Assembly (NCBI RefSeq): GCF_001306115.1
Contig: NZ_LGCL01000023.1
Location: 62,001 to 126,000, forward strand
Length of the DNA stretch: 64,000 nucleotides
Source: Ornatilinea apprima
GTDB taxonomy: Bacteria; Chloroflexota; Anaerolineae; Anaerolineales; Anaerolineaceae
Direction of reading: 5' to 3'
The notes under the pieces were generated by a model. It searched no databases, was not told the origin of the DNA, and worked only from the letters and a program-made list of their open reading frames with translations. Below, piece after piece: positions 24,403 through 33,357 of this stretch. A program made the translations under genes and the position numbers. Position 1 is the first letter of the stretch, and the number at the start of each line of letters is the position of its first letter.

Positions 24403-25236
24403 CTAGACGCCGCTGAATGCCGAAAAACCACCGTCAATGGGAATAACCACCCCGGTAACAAACGCGGAAGCCGGTGAAACCAGCCACAGAACCGCGCCCA
24501 GCAAGTCTTCCGGAGAACCAAACCGCCCCTGCGGGGTGTGCGCCAGGATCGTCTTTCCGCGCGGGGTAAGCTCTCCGCTGTCTCTATCCATCAGCAGATA
24601 GCGATTTTGCTCGGTGAGGAAAAAACCAGGGGCGATCGCGTTCACGCGAATGGCGGGCGAATATTCCTGGGCCATGTGCACCGCCAGCCACTGCGTGAAG
24701 TTGCTGACGCCCGCCTTGGCTGCCGAATAGGCCGGAATGCGCGTCAGCGGGCGGAATGCGTTCATGGAAGAAATGTTCAAAATGACCCCCTGCCGCTGCG
24801 CTGCCATGATCTTGCCAAATGCCTGGCTGGGCAATATAGCGCCTAACAGATTTAATTGAAAAACCCAACTCAGCGCGTCGGGCGGCAGATCAAAGAATGA
24901 CAGCTCCGGGCTGGTGGTGGCTTGCGGCTTGTTGCCGCCCGCGCCGTTGATCAGAATATCCACCCGGCCATAGACTTCAACAACCCGCCGGGCGGCCGAT
25001 TCAACGCCGTCCTTCTCCAGCACGTTGCACCCCACCCCCACCGCGCCATTCCCAATCTCCGCGGCCAGGGCTTGCGCTGCTTCCTCACGCAAATCCAGAA
25101 CAGCCACTTTCGCTCCAGCGCGCGCCAGCGCGCGGCACATCGCCGCGCACAACACCCCCGCCCCGCCAGTCACAACGGCGACCTGGTTTTGAAGATCAAA
25201 TGTGTCTGGAGTCATTATTAAATCTTTTTTCCCCAT
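24403..25236 (-). CDS. SDR oxidoreductase, mannonate oxidoreductase-like
   Basis: A short-chain dehydrogenase of 277 residues with active-site Ser in NISSMNAF and YSAAK. It resembles the SDR-type fructuronate reductases (UxuB/YjmF group) in its long GGNKPQATT insert and NAIAPGFFLTEQNR segment. The NAD-binding motif reads TGGAGVLC, with Cys where Gly is usual. It starts six bases after uxaC ends, so it most likely reduces the fructuronate made by UxaC to mannonate. The start could also be the ATG at 25215. Confidence 0.8.
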   Translation of the reverse strand: MGKKDLIMTPDTFDLQNQVAVVTGGAGVLCAAMCRALARAGAKVAVLDLREEAAQALAAEIGNGAVGVGCNVLEKDGVESAARRVVEVYGRVDILINGAGGNKPQATTSPELSFFDLPPDALSWVFQLNLLGAILPSQAFGKIMAAQRQGVILNISSMNAFRPLTRIPAYSAAKAGVSNFTQWLAVHMAQEYSPAIRVNAIAPGFFLTEQNRYLLMDRDSGELTPRGKTILAHTPQGRFGSPEDLLGAVLWLVSPASAFVTGVVIPIDGGFSAFSGV

Positions 25237-25241
25237 ATTAC

Positions 25242-26648
25242 TTACAGATGATAGGCGCGTTTCGCCAGATTGACCGCCAGATCCGCCATCATTTGCCGGG
25301 CGTCTTCCAGATCAATGATATGGCGCGCGACCAATCCGGCCACCCAGTTGGCGGAGGAGCGCCGCCACACATCGTGGCGCGCCGGAATGGAGCAAAACGC
25401 GCGGGTATCGTCATTGAATCCAACGGTGTTGTACAGGCCCGCGGTCTCCATCACCTGATCAAAATAGCGTGCCATGCCGTTCAGGCTGTCGTGGAACCAC
25501 CAGGGCGGCCCCAGTTTAACAGCCGGATAATGCCCGGCCAGCGGGGCCAGCTCACGCGAATAGGTGGATTCATCCAGAGTAAATAAGACCAGAGTCAGGC
25601 GCGGATCGTTGCCGTACTTATGAAGCAAAGGTAGCAAGCTGCGCGTGTATTCCGTCTGCATGGGAATGTCACTGCCCCGGTCCGCGCCAAAGCGCTTGTG
25701 AATCAACGCGTTATGGTTGCGCAATGATCCGGGGTGCAGCTGCATCACCAGACCGTCTTCAATGCTCATGCGCGCCATTTCAATGAGCATGTGGGCGGTA
25801 AACCGGACCGCGTCTTCGGGGTTGAACTGCCCTTTGAGCGCGCGCTGGAAGATCGCTTCCGCATCCGTGCGGGGCAGCTCGCGGGTAAAGGGGGTTAATG
25901 CGGCATGGTCCGCGGCAACCGCGCCCATTTTTTTGAAGAACGCCCGCCGCTGCTCCAAAGCCTGCAGAAACGAGGAGTAGTCAATCACGTTCACTCCGCT
26001 GACCTCGCTGAGCTGTTCAATCTGCTGGCGCCAGTCCGGTGTGTCCAGGTTGATCACCGCGTCTGGGCGGAAAGTGGGCCGGATGCGACCACCCCAACCC
26101 AGCGCTTGAAGCGCCTGGTGCGCCTCGAGGGTGTCGGTGGCGGCGTCGGTTGTGCACAGCACCTCAATATGAAAGCGGTTGAACAAAGCGCGGGGAGTGT
26201 ATTCGGGGGTGGCCAGCTTCTGGCTGATCGCGTTGTAAAGCTGGTCTGCGTTGGCCAAAGTGGGCTTCTCTTGAATGCCAAACTCTTCGCTCAAGGCGTG
26301 CTGGATCCAGATACCCGTCGGCGTACCCCGGAACAGGCAAAAATTTTCGCAGAACAGCCGCCAGATGCTTCGATGATCGGTTTCCGTGCTACCACCATCC
26401 ACACGTGGCACGCCCAGGCTTTCCAGGGCAATCCCTTGAGAATACAACATGCGGATAACGTAATGGTCAGGAATGATGAAAAGATCGACCGGTGAGCCAA
26501 ACGTCGCCCGCGGATCGCTGAACAGGCGCGGGTCAATATGCCCATGCGGGCAAACCAGAGGCAGGGCAGCCACCGAATCGTACAGTTCGCGCGCCAATTT
26601 TGTCAATTGCGGTTCGGGGGAAAAAAGCCGGTTTGGATTCATCATCAC
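25242..26648 (-). CDS. uxaC: Glucuronate (uronate) isomerase
   Basis: The 468 residues match the UxaC family. Metal-binding HGHIDP near residue 36 and the WWFHDS(L)NG segment near residue 395 are hallmarks. The enzyme converts glucuronate to fructuronate and galacturonate to tagaturonate in the cytoplasm. It is first in a three-gene unit with the SDR and the gluconokinase-like gene. A mannonate dehydratase (UxuA) is not in the window, so the pathway must be completed elsewhere. Confidence 0.92.
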   Translation of the reverse strand: MMMNPNRLFSPEPQLTKLARELYDSVAALPLVCPHGHIDPRLFSDPRATFGSPVDLFIIPDHYVIRMLYSQGIALESLGVPRVDGGSTETDHRSIWRLFCENFCLFRGTPTGIWIQHALSEEFGIQEKPTLANADQLYNAISQKLATPEYTPRALFNRFHIEVLCTTDAATDTLEAHQALQALGWGGRIRPTFRPDAVINLDTPDWRQQIEQLSEVSGVNVIDYSSFLQALEQRRAFFKKMGAVAADHAALTPFTRELPRTDAEAIFQRALKGQFNPEDAVRFTAHMLIEMARMSIEDGLVMQLHPGSLRNHNALIHKRFGADRGSDIPMQTEYTRSLLPLLHKYGNDPRLTLVLFTLDESTYSRELAPLAGHYPAVKLGPPWWFHDSLNGMARYFDQVMETAGLYNTVGFNDDTRAFCSIPARHDVWRRSSANWVAGLVARHIIDLEDARQMMADLAVNLAKRAYHL

Positions 26649-26957
26649 CTGATCTCCACGTCATTTTGCATTTTCTTTACTAACCTAACCCGTCAAAACC
26701 CTGTCTCCCGCCGCTGATCAAAACTAGAAATCGCTTAACGGGAAATACGCTATCTACACCAATAGGCCAAGCAGCAGAAGGAGAATAAAACTCAAGTGCC
26801 AATTGCCGCACAAATTTGCAACAAGCCTTAAGTAGTATAACTGAAATATTCCGGGTGCATTCAAAAAAGCACAAAAGTAGGCAAAAAAACAGCGTTTCCC
26901 GGCAAGAGCATCGGAAAACGCCGTCAAACAACCAAATATGGTATCTGCCGTGCGTAA
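26649..26957 (-). other. 309-base gap between pflA and uxaC
   Basis: It contains the strong pflA terminator at its left end and otherwise AT-rich sequence that should hold the uxaC promoter. I see no clear -35/-10 pair, operator dyad or small gene. Confidence 0.5.
26883..26921 (-). terminator. Terminator of the pflB-pflA operon
   Basis: On the minus strand GCGTTTTCC (complement of 26913-26921) pairs with GGGAAACGC (complement of 26892-26900) with one mismatch around a 12-base loop. A run of seven T (A tract at 26883-26889) follows. Confidence 0.85.
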
Positions 26958-27698
26958 CTAATGGACAACCACGTTGGAAAAATATTCTTTGAAGATCTGC
27001 GCGGCCTTTTCCACCTGCTCATTGGTGGGTGTATCAACGCCAACCAATGGATAATCTCGCCCCATTTCGGTGTACTTGTGCACACCCAGGGTGTGGTACG
27101 GCAAGATCTCCACGCGCTCCACTGATTTGTAATCGCCAAAGACCTTGCCCCACTGCTCCAGATACTGCGGTTGGTCTGTATAGCCCGGCACCAATACATA
27201 GCGCAGCCACATGGGTTTACCCGTCTGCTCGCGATAAGCCGCGTTCTTCAACACCGGGTCAATCGGGCTGCCGGTAATACGCCGGTGCCAATCGGGGTCA
27301 ATGTGTTTTACATCCAAAATGATCAGGTCCGAATGATCATAGAGCTGGTTCACCCGGCGGTTATAGATCGCCCCACAGGTATCGAGGGCAATGTGATAGC
27401 CAGCCTCTCGCACAGCGGGTAGATATTCCAACAGCGCGCCGGCCTGAACGGTTGGCTCGCCGCCCGAAAAGGTTACTCCGCCTTTGTTCTTGAAGTACGG
27501 GCGCTGTTTTTCCAGGCGCTCCAGCAAATCCTCCAGGGGTAAATCGGTGGCAAATTTGCTGGTGAGAGCCTGCGAATCAGGATTGTGGCAATACAGACAG
27601 CGCAGAGGACAACCCTGGATAAAGATGACCAACCGGATTCCCGGCCCATCACTGGTGCCAAAAGTTTCTATCGAATGAATGCGAAGCACAGCGCCCAT
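26958..27698 (-). CDS. pflA: Pyruvate formate-lyase activating enzyme (radical SAM)
   Basis: The radical-SAM cluster motif CPLRCLYC lies near residue 30, with the glycyl-radical activase signature (TFGTSDGPGIR) just before it and GGEPTVQ after. About 246 residues is the normal PflA length. It installs the glycyl radical on PflB under anaerobic conditions. It starts about 17 bases after pflB ends. A TTG nine bases upstream is an alternative start. The cluster Cys residues and SAM motif are all intact. Confidence 0.93.
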   Translation of the reverse strand: MGAVLRIHSIETFGTSDGPGIRLVIFIQGCPLRCLYCHNPDSQALTSKFATDLPLEDLLERLEKQRPYFKNKGGVTFSGGEPTVQAGALLEYLPAVREAGYHIALDTCGAIYNRRVNQLYDHSDLIILDVKHIDPDWHRRITGSPIDPVLKNAAYREQTGKPMWLRYVLVPGYTDQPQYLEQWGKVFGDYKSVERVEILPYHTLGVHKYTEMGRDYPLVGVDTPTNEQVEKAAQIFKEYFSNVVVH

Positions 27699-27715
27699 AC
27701 TCTCCAAATCGAAGG

Positions 27716-29944
27716 TTACATTTTCTCATGGAACGTGCGGGCAATTACTTCGCGCTGCTGTTCCAAAGTCAGTTTAGTGAAGTTCACCGCGTAGCCAGAG
27801 ACGCGCACGGTCAGGTGCGGGTAGTTCTCAGGGTGTTCAATGGCCTCCAGCAGAGTCTCACGGTTGAGCACATTGATATTCAAATGGTGGGCGTTCTTGC
27901 TGAAATAACCGTCCAGCACATCCACTAGATTGGAGATCTGGTCTTCCAACGTCGCGCCCAGCGACTTGGGAACAATCGAAAACGTGTTCGAAATCCCATC
28001 GGGCGCCGTGGAATAATCCAGCTTGGCCACCGAATTGAGCGAAGCAATCGCGCCAGCCGAATCGCGACCGTGCATGGGGTTAGCGCCCGGAGCGAACGCG
28101 TCGCCTATTTTACGGCCGTCGGGTGTGACACCGGTTTTTTTGCCGTACACCACATTGGAGGTGATTGTCAAAACTGAAAGAGTGGGGATGGCGTCCCGGT
28201 AAATATGGTGTTTGTGCAGCTCAGCGTAGAAATCGGCCACACACTGCTTGGCGATCAGATCCACAGCGTCATCATCATTCCCATATTTCGGAAAATCACC
28301 ATCCACCTTGAAACCAACCGTCAGCCCCTCCGCGTTGCGCTCCGGGGAAACCGAGGCGTACTTAATCGCGGAGAGTGAATCGGCCACCACGCTCAAGCCG
28401 GCCACCCCGAAAGCCATATTGCGCTTGACTTCCGAGTCCATAAACGCCATTTGCGCGCGCTCATAGTAATATTTGTCATGCATGTAGTGAATCACATTCA
28501 TGGTGTTCACATACTGCTCGGAGATGTATTGCATGGCCTGTGTATAACGGCGCATCACTTCGTCATACTCCAGCTTGCCCGCGGGCAGCGGCTCAATGCC
28601 GGGAACGATCAGCGTGCCGCTCATCTCGTCGCGGCCTTCATTCAGCGCCAGCAGCAAAGTCTTTGCCAGGTTGCAGCGCGCGCCAAAGAACTGCATTTCT
28701 TTGCCAATGCCCATCATCGACACACAGCAGGCAATGCCGTAGTCATCCGTGCAGCCAAAGTCGGACATCAGGTTGTCATTTTCATACTGCAGTGAAGAAG
28801 TGTCGATGGAAACCTTGGCCGCAAATTTCTTGAAGTTCTCCGGCAGTTTATCGGACCACAGGATGGTGAGATTGGGTTCCGGCGCCGGGCCCAGGTTGTA
28901 AAGAGTCTGCAAAAAGCGGTACGCGGTTTTGGTGATTTTGTGCTGCCCATTGTGCCACATTCCGCCGATGGCTTCGGTAACCCAAGTGGGGTCGCCAGAG
29001 AATAACTGGTTGTACTCATCCATGCGCAGGTGGCGCACCAGGCGCAGCTTCATCACAAAATGATCGATCAGCTCCTGCGCTTCGGATTCAGTCAGCACAC
29101 CGGCCGCCAGGTCGCGCTCGAGGTACACATCAAAGAAGCTGCTCACGTTCCCCAGGCTCATCGCCGCGCCGTCTTGCTCTTTAATCGCGGCCAGGTAGGC
29201 AAAATAGGTCCATTGAATGGCCTCGCGGGCGTTCTTCACCGGGCGGCTGACATCAAAACCATAACCAGCGGCCATTTCATAAATAGCATGCAGCGCCTTG
29301 ATTTGCTCGCTGATCTCTTCCCGCAGTTGAATAACATCGTTGGTCATCGCGCCGTTCAGCGCTTTTTTATCCGCTTCTTTAGCGGCAATCAGCGCGTCTG
29401 TGCCGTATAAAGCCAGGCGGCGGTAGTCACCAATAATGCGTCCGCGCGCGTAATTATCTGGCAAGCCGGTGATCATGCCCGTCTTGCGCAGCGTGCGCAT
29501 CTCAGGCGTGTAAACATCGAAGACCGCTTCGTTATGCGTTTTACGGTACTTGCTGAAGATCTCAACCACACTCGCGTCCAACTCCACGCCGTTTTCCTCA
29601 CAGGCCTGCTTGACCATGCGCCAGCCGCCAGTGGGTTTAATGGCGCGTTTGAGCGGCTGATCGGTTTGAAAACCCACAATGGTTTCCAGTGATTCATCAA
29701 TGAAGCCAGGAGCATGGCTGGTGATGGTGGAAACGTTAATCGGGTCTATGGCAAGCACCCCACCGCGATCTCGCTCTTGTTTCAACAGATGTGTAACCGC
29801 CGCCCAGAGTTTCAGCGTGCGCTCTGTGGGGCCCTGCAGAAAACTGGCGTCCCCATCGTAAGGGGTCATGTTGTTGAAAACGAAATCACGCACATTAATC
29901 TGTGTATCCCAAAGCGGTTTGTGGTAATTGGTGTTTGTTGACAT
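27716..29944 (-). CDS. pflB: Formate C-acetyltransferase (pyruvate formate-lyase)
   Basis: It cleaves pyruvate with CoA to acetyl-CoA and formate. The adjacent catalytic cysteines are present ([12 protein letters not shown]), and the C-terminal radical-glycine motif RVSGYAVNF lies about 25 residues from the end. 742 residues is typical. With pflA behind it and a good sigma-70 promoter in front, this forms a two-gene fermentation operon and marks the organism as capable of anaerobic growth. Confidence 0.95.
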   Translation of the reverse strand: MSTNTNYHKPLWDTQINVRDFVFNNMTPYDGDASFLQGPTERTLKLWAAVTHLLKQERDRGGVLAIDPINVSTITSHAPGFIDESLETIVGFQTDQPLKRAIKPTGGWRMVKQACEENGVELDASVVEIFSKYRKTHNEAVFDVYTPEMRTLRKTGMITGLPDNYARGRIIGDYRRLALYGTDALIAAKEADKKALNGAMTNDVIQLREEISEQIKALHAIYEMAAGYGFDVSRPVKNAREAIQWTYFAYLAAIKEQDGAAMSLGNVSSFFDVYLERDLAAGVLTESEAQELIDHFVMKLRLVRHLRMDEYNQLFSGDPTWVTEAIGGMWHNGQHKITKTAYRFLQTLYNLGPAPEPNLTILWSDKLPENFKKFAAKVSIDTSSLQYENDNLMSDFGCTDDYGIACCVSMMGIGKEMQFFGARCNLAKTLLLALNEGRDEMSGTLIVPGIEPLPAGKLEYDEVMRRYTQAMQYISEQYVNTMNVIHYMHDKYYYERAQMAFMDSEVKRNMAFGVAGLSVVADSLSAIKYASVSPERNAEGLTVGFKVDGDFPKYGNDDDAVDLIAKQCVADFYAELHKHHIYRDAIPTLSVLTITSNVVYGKKTGVTPDGRKIGDAFAPGANPMHGRDSAGAIASLNSVAKLDYSTAPDGISNTFSIVPKSLGATLEDQISNLVDVLDGYFSKNAHHLNINVLNRETLLEAIEHPENYPHLTVRVSGYAVNFTKLTLEQQREVIARTFHEKM

Positions 29945-30301
29945 TATTTATCCTATCTGGCAAGATTAAACTGATTATACCCTTGGTTTGCCTGCTTGCC
30001 ATCATCATTTTGGACTATTTTGAGATGTTTTGTTACCTATAATGAGGACGCTCGGAAGCGGACTGTTTCTCAGCATCGGAAAACCGTACTCGCAAACACA
30101 ACTGCGCCCGGCGCATCAACAAGTATAAAAAAAGAGCGTTCAACTGTCAATAATATCGTGAAATATATAACGGTTAAAGTTTGTTAATCTTGCCCGGCGG
30201 GTTTGGTTACTGGCAAATTGGCGAGGTGTTATAATTCCGGAAGATTTGATGGGGGGAGGTTATCTTGCACGCACCCAAATGGCTGCAAAAAACGGTGGAA
30301 G
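29945..30301. other. Intergenic region between pflB and the first IS21 element
   Basis: About 350 bases. The left part holds the pflB promoter. The right part holds a plus-strand -10-like TATAAT (30230-30235), a very strong ribosome-binding GGGGGGAGG and a TTG start that reads into the insertion sequence. Between them is unexplained AT-rich sequence. Confidence 0.6.
29974..30002 (-). promoter_or_regulatory. pflB promoter
   Basis: On the minus strand ATGGCA (four of six matches to TTGACA) and a perfect TATAAT are separated by 17 bases, 30 bases before the pflB ATG. No clear FNR-like dyad is visible around it. Confidence 0.6.
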
Positions 30302-30360
30302 GTGAACACCTTAAACGGTCCAAGCCGCACAGGTTAAACGGAGCAAGCCGCACACCTTAA
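30265..30360 (+). pseudogene. 5' remnant of a gene interrupted by the IS21 element
   Basis: GGGGGGAGG (30251-30259) is followed five bases later by TTG and about 12 host codons (Leu/Met-His-Ala-Pro-Lys-Trp-Leu...). The frame then passes into the insertion-sequence end repeats and stops at 30358. The strong ribosome-binding site and upstream TATAAT suggest a real gene start whose body was displaced by the insertion. What it encoded cannot be told. Confidence 0.4.
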
Positions 30361-30379
30361 ACGGTGCATGTCGCACACT
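30311..30379 (+). repeat. Three 23-bp direct repeats at the left end of IS element 1
   Basis: Units start at 30311, 30334 and 30357, each opening with TTAAACGG and closing with GCCGCACA or TCGCACA. A fourth unit lies inverted at the right end. IS21-family ends typically carry such multiple transposase-binding sites. Confidence 0.75.
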
Positions 30380-30451
30380 CGGCTGGGGGAAACGAAGCGC
30401 TGACAATCCCAAAATCGGGTATTCTGTCTCTTCAACATAGAGGAGGACAAA

Positions 30452-31978
30452 ATGCCCCAAGAGAGATTGCCAGTGAGAAAAATACGTGAAGTCATTCGAT
30501 TACATTTCGAAGCAGGGTTGTCCAACCGCGCCGCAGCGCGAGCCAGTCAGGTGTCCAATAGCACCGTGGGGGAGTACCTGGAACGAGCTAAGAAGGCTGG
30601 GCTGAGCTGGCCATTGCCGGAAGGTCTTAGTGACGAAGAACTCTACCGCCGGTTGTATCCCGAAGAAAGCCTCTCTAGACGCGAAACCGAGCGTCCTATG
30701 CCAAATTGGGAGGAAGTTCACCGTGAGCTGTCTAAGCGTGGGGTGACCCTGACGCTGCTCTGGCAGGAATACCGTGAAAAGCATCCCGACGGGTATGGTT
30801 TCACCCAGTTTCGAGTGTATTATCAGCGCTGGAACAAAGCCCACACCAACACAATGCGCCTACCACACAAGGCCGGTGAGGAGATGCAGGTGGACTACGC
30901 CGGGATGATGGTTGCTATTACCAACCCAGAAACTGGAGAGATCAGCCGGGCCGTGGTCTTTGTGGCAACCCTGCCTGCCAGCAGTTACACGTACGCCGAA
31001 ATCCAACCATCGCAGGAACTTCAATATTGGTTGGGTGGGCACGTGCGCGCATTCAGCTTCTTCGGTGGCATTCCCCAAACCATTTGTCCCGACAATCTCA
31101 AGTCAGGGGTGAAAACGCCAAACCGCTACGAACCGGAGCTTAACCCCAGCTACCAGGAATTGGCCGAGTATTACCATGTGGCGGTCCTGCCTGCGCGAGT
31201 GAGAAAACCCCGCGACAAAGCGCATGTAGAAAATGGTGTCCAAAATGTGGAGCGCTGGGTGTTGGCGCCGCTCCGAAACCGCACTTTCTTCAGTGTCGGA
31301 GAAGCTAACCGAGCTATTACACCACTGCTTCAAGCGCTCAACCAGAAGGAAATGCAGCACCTGGGAAAATCCAGGAAAGAATTATTCGAGGAACTGGACC
31401 AACCCGCCTTACGCCCGCTACCAGTGCATCCTTACGAATATGCTGCCTGGAAAACTGCGAAGGTGAATATTGACTACCACGTTGCGTTTGAAGGGCATTA
31501 TTACAGTGTCCCTTACACACTGGTACGTCGGGAAGTACGCATTCGTGCCACCGAGCGCCTGATTGCCGTTTTCCACAAGGGGCAGCAGGTTGCCGTACAT
31601 CCGCGCAGCCAGGTGCAGGGTCGCTTTACCACCCGTTCTGAACATATGCCCGCCAACCACCAGTTTGTTTCTGGGATGGGAGCAGACTGGCTCCTGAAGG
31701 AAGCGGAAAATATCGGCCCACACACGAGCGCTTACTTCTCCGCTATGCTCAAATCCCGCCAGTACCCGCAGCACGCCTACCGTTCCTGCCTGGGCATCCT
31801 CGACCTGGCTCGCCGCTATACCCGCCCGCAAGTTGAGACCGCCTGCCAGGACTTGTTGACGGCCAAACTCTTATCCTACCGCGATCTCAAATCCGAACTC
31901 GAACGCCTGACTAGCCAGACGACCGATACCGTCCTGCCTGCACACGAAAATGTGCGTGGCAGCTCTTACTACCAGTAA
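30452..31978 (+). CDS. istA: IS21-family transposase IstA
   Basis: 508 residues with an N-terminal helix-turn-helix (GLSNRAAARASQVSNSTVGE), then a DDE integrase core: QVDYAGMM carries the first Asp, CPDNLKSGV the second, and KAHVENGVQNVERW the Glu. A C-terminal Mu-transposase-like beta domain follows. AGGAGG lies directly before the ATG. It appears intact and is followed by the frameshifted istB ten bases later. Confidence 0.92.
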   Translation: MPQERLPVRKIREVIRLHFEAGLSNRAAARASQVSNSTVGEYLERAKKAGLSWPLPEGLSDEELYRRLYPEESLSRRETERPMPNWEEVHRELSKRGVTLTLLWQEYREKHPDGYGFTQFRVYYQRWNKAHTNTMRLPHKAGEEMQVDYAGMMVAITNPETGEISRAVVFVATLPASSYTYAEIQPSQELQYWLGGHVRAFSFFGGIPQTICPDNLKSGVKTPNRYEPELNPSYQELAEYYHVAVLPARVRKPRDKAHVENGVQNVERWVLAPLRNRTFFSVGEANRAITPLLQALNQKEMQHLGKSRKELFEELDQPALRPLPVHPYEYAAWKTAKVNIDYHVAFEGHYYSVPYTLVRREVRIRATERLIAVFHKGQQVAVHPRSQVQGRFTTRSEHMPANHQFVSGMGADWLLKEAENIGPHTSAYFSAMLKSRQYPQHAYRSCLGILDLARRYTRPQVETACQDLLTAKLLSYRDLKSELERLTSQTTDTVLPAHENVRGSSYYQ

Positions 31979-31988
31979 AGGAGCCACC

Positions 31989-32733
31989 ATGAGCTTTCAG
32001 ACCCTTGACGACCAGCTGCACGAACTGCGCCTATCCGCCTTTCGTACTGCACTGCGGGAGCAGCAGTCCAACCCCCAATATTCCGACCTATCCTTTGAGG
32101 ACCGCCTTGCTGGTGGATGCGGAATGCAGCCAGAGACAAGAAAACCGTGTCAAACGCAACATACGCATCGCTGGTTTCCCAATGCAAGCCGCCCTCGAAG
32201 ATCTCGATTTTTCACCAGGCCGTGGACTGGACAGGCGCTTCATCCTCGAACTGGGACAATGTACCTGGATTACCAGTCGCCAGAATATTTTGATCTTTGG
32301 TTCCACCGGCTCCGGAAAATCCTTTTTAGCCACAGCCTACGGCGTTGCTGCCGCTCGCCAGGGCTTCTCTGTGCGTTACCACCGTACTTCCCGCTTACTG
32401 CATGCCCTTACCATTGCCCGGCAGGATGGTTCGCTCACCCATTTGATGCGTTCTCTAGCGAAAACCAACCTGCTTGTTCTGGATGATTGGATGCGTGATC
32501 CAATTTCCGTCCAAAATGCCCAAGATATCTTGGAAGTTCTGGATGACCGCTTTGGCCACTCAGCGACGCTGATTGCCAGCCAGGTGCCAGTAGCTGATTG
32601 GCATGTGCGTATCCCAGATCCGACCCTTGCAGACGCAATCCTTGACCGCCTGGTTCACAACGCCCAGAGGGTCCACCTCGAAGGAGAGTCCCAAAGAAAG
32701 ATCCGGGCTCAGCGGTCCATGTCGCACACTTGA
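31989..32733 (+). pseudogene. istB: Frameshifted IS21 helper ATPase IstB
   Basis: The ATG at 31989 opens a good IstB N-terminus (TLDDQLHELRLSAFRTALRE...LSFEDRLA). The reading then continues in another frame from about 32110 (LLVDAEC...), with Walker A GSTGSGKSFLA, Walker B NLLVLDDW and the C-terminal ESQRKIRAQRS. One base has been lost or gained near 32105-32115; no slippery heptamer is seen. The last codons overlap a copy of the end-repeat sequence. The IstB function is therefore probably lost. Confidence 0.8.
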
Positions 32734-32768
32734 TGTAAAATATTCCTGTCAGCCTTCATCCCTCAAAT

Positions 32769-32791
32769 AGTGTGCGGCATCCGCCGTTTAA
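32769..32791 (-). repeat. Right terminal repeat of IS element 1
   Basis: Read on the minus strand, TTAAACGGCGGATGCCGCACA... matches the left-end units at most positions in opposite orientation. A related CATGTCGCACACT lies inside the end of istB at about 32718. Confidence 0.7.
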
Positions 32792-32810
32792 GCTGTGCGA
32801 TTTCACCGAT

Positions 32811-33224
32811 ATGCGCAAATGGCAGACCATTCTCAATCGCTGGGGACCCGTTCTCCTGGTGATGGCCGCGATCTTTGCCTTTTCTTCGCTGCCCGGAGAG
32901 AAGGCAGAAGCCGTGCTGGTTGGCCTGGTGGGAACCACCGAGAGCGCGCCGATTGAGGCGCTGCCCCAAATGGTAATCGACTGGTACAAGGTGGGCCATG
33001 TGATCGGGTACGCCCTGCTGGGGGCGGCTGCCGCCCGCGCGCTGGCACTGAGCGGACGCGCCGGCTTCTGGCCCGCCCTGCTGATCTGCGCCGCCTACGC
33101 CGTAACAGATGAGTTCCACCAGCATTTTACGCCCAACCGCAGCGGACGGGCACTGGACGTGCTGATCGACGCGGGGGCGGCGGCGGTGGCTATTTACCTG
33201 TACCTGTTCTTTCGCAAGAAATAA
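32811..33224 (+). CDS. VanZ-family membrane protein
   Basis: 137 residues with about four membrane helices and the VanZ signature TDEFHQHFTPNRSGRALD. VanZ-like proteins are of uncertain biochemical function; some give low-level glycopeptide tolerance. I chose the ATG at 32811; an earlier in-frame start (32772) lies inside the insertion-sequence end. No ribosome-binding site is seen before 32811, whereas a strong one without a gene lies at the other end of the insertion sequence. The original leader may therefore have been separated by the insertion. It converges with the LCP gene. Confidence 0.82.
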   Translation: MRKWQTILNRWGPVLLVMAAIFAFSSLPGEKAEAVLVGLVGTTESAPIEALPQMVIDWYKVGHVIGYALLGAAAARALALSGRAGFWPALLICAAYAVTDEFHQHFTPNRSGRALDVLIDAGAAAVAIYLYLFFRKK

Positions 33225-33246
33225 GCACAAACCAAATTAACACACA

Positions 33247-33274
33247 AAGCAGCGAGCCGGTTGGTTCGCTGCTT
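33247..33274 (-). terminator. Dyad between vanZ-like and LCP genes
   Basis: AAGCAGCGA (33247-33255) pairs with TCGCTGCTT (33266-33274) across ten bases. On the minus strand it is followed by TGTGTGTTAATTTGG, weakly T-rich. It could end transcription from either convergent gene. Confidence 0.5.
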
Positions 33275-33357
33275 GTGCGCCTGCACGCAGGCATGGGGAT
33301 ATGAGGATCTTCGAGGAAAGTTCGGTGGATGGCGATGCGCCCTACTTGTCGGGCGGA

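Larger units (their letters stand above)
30302..32808 (+). mobile_element. IS21-family insertion sequence (element 1)
   Basis: An istA-istB pair is bounded by related end repeats of consensus TTAAACGGnnCAwGyCGCACA: three direct copies at the left and an inverted copy at 32769-32791 at the right. The outer limits are approximate because end repeats of this family are multiple and no target duplication was found. istB is frameshifted, so the element probably cannot move unaided. Confidence 0.8.

Noticed and set aside
30300..32807. GGTGAA/TTCACC at both outer edges of IS element 1 as exact termini
   Set aside because: The spacing from this hexamer to the TTAAACGG repeat differs between ends (4 versus 10 bases), so it may be coincidence; element limits are left approximate.
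30294..32815. Target-site duplications for IS elements 1 and 2
   Set aside because: Flanking bases at the best-estimate ends do not match for 4-8 bases in either element, so none is claimed.
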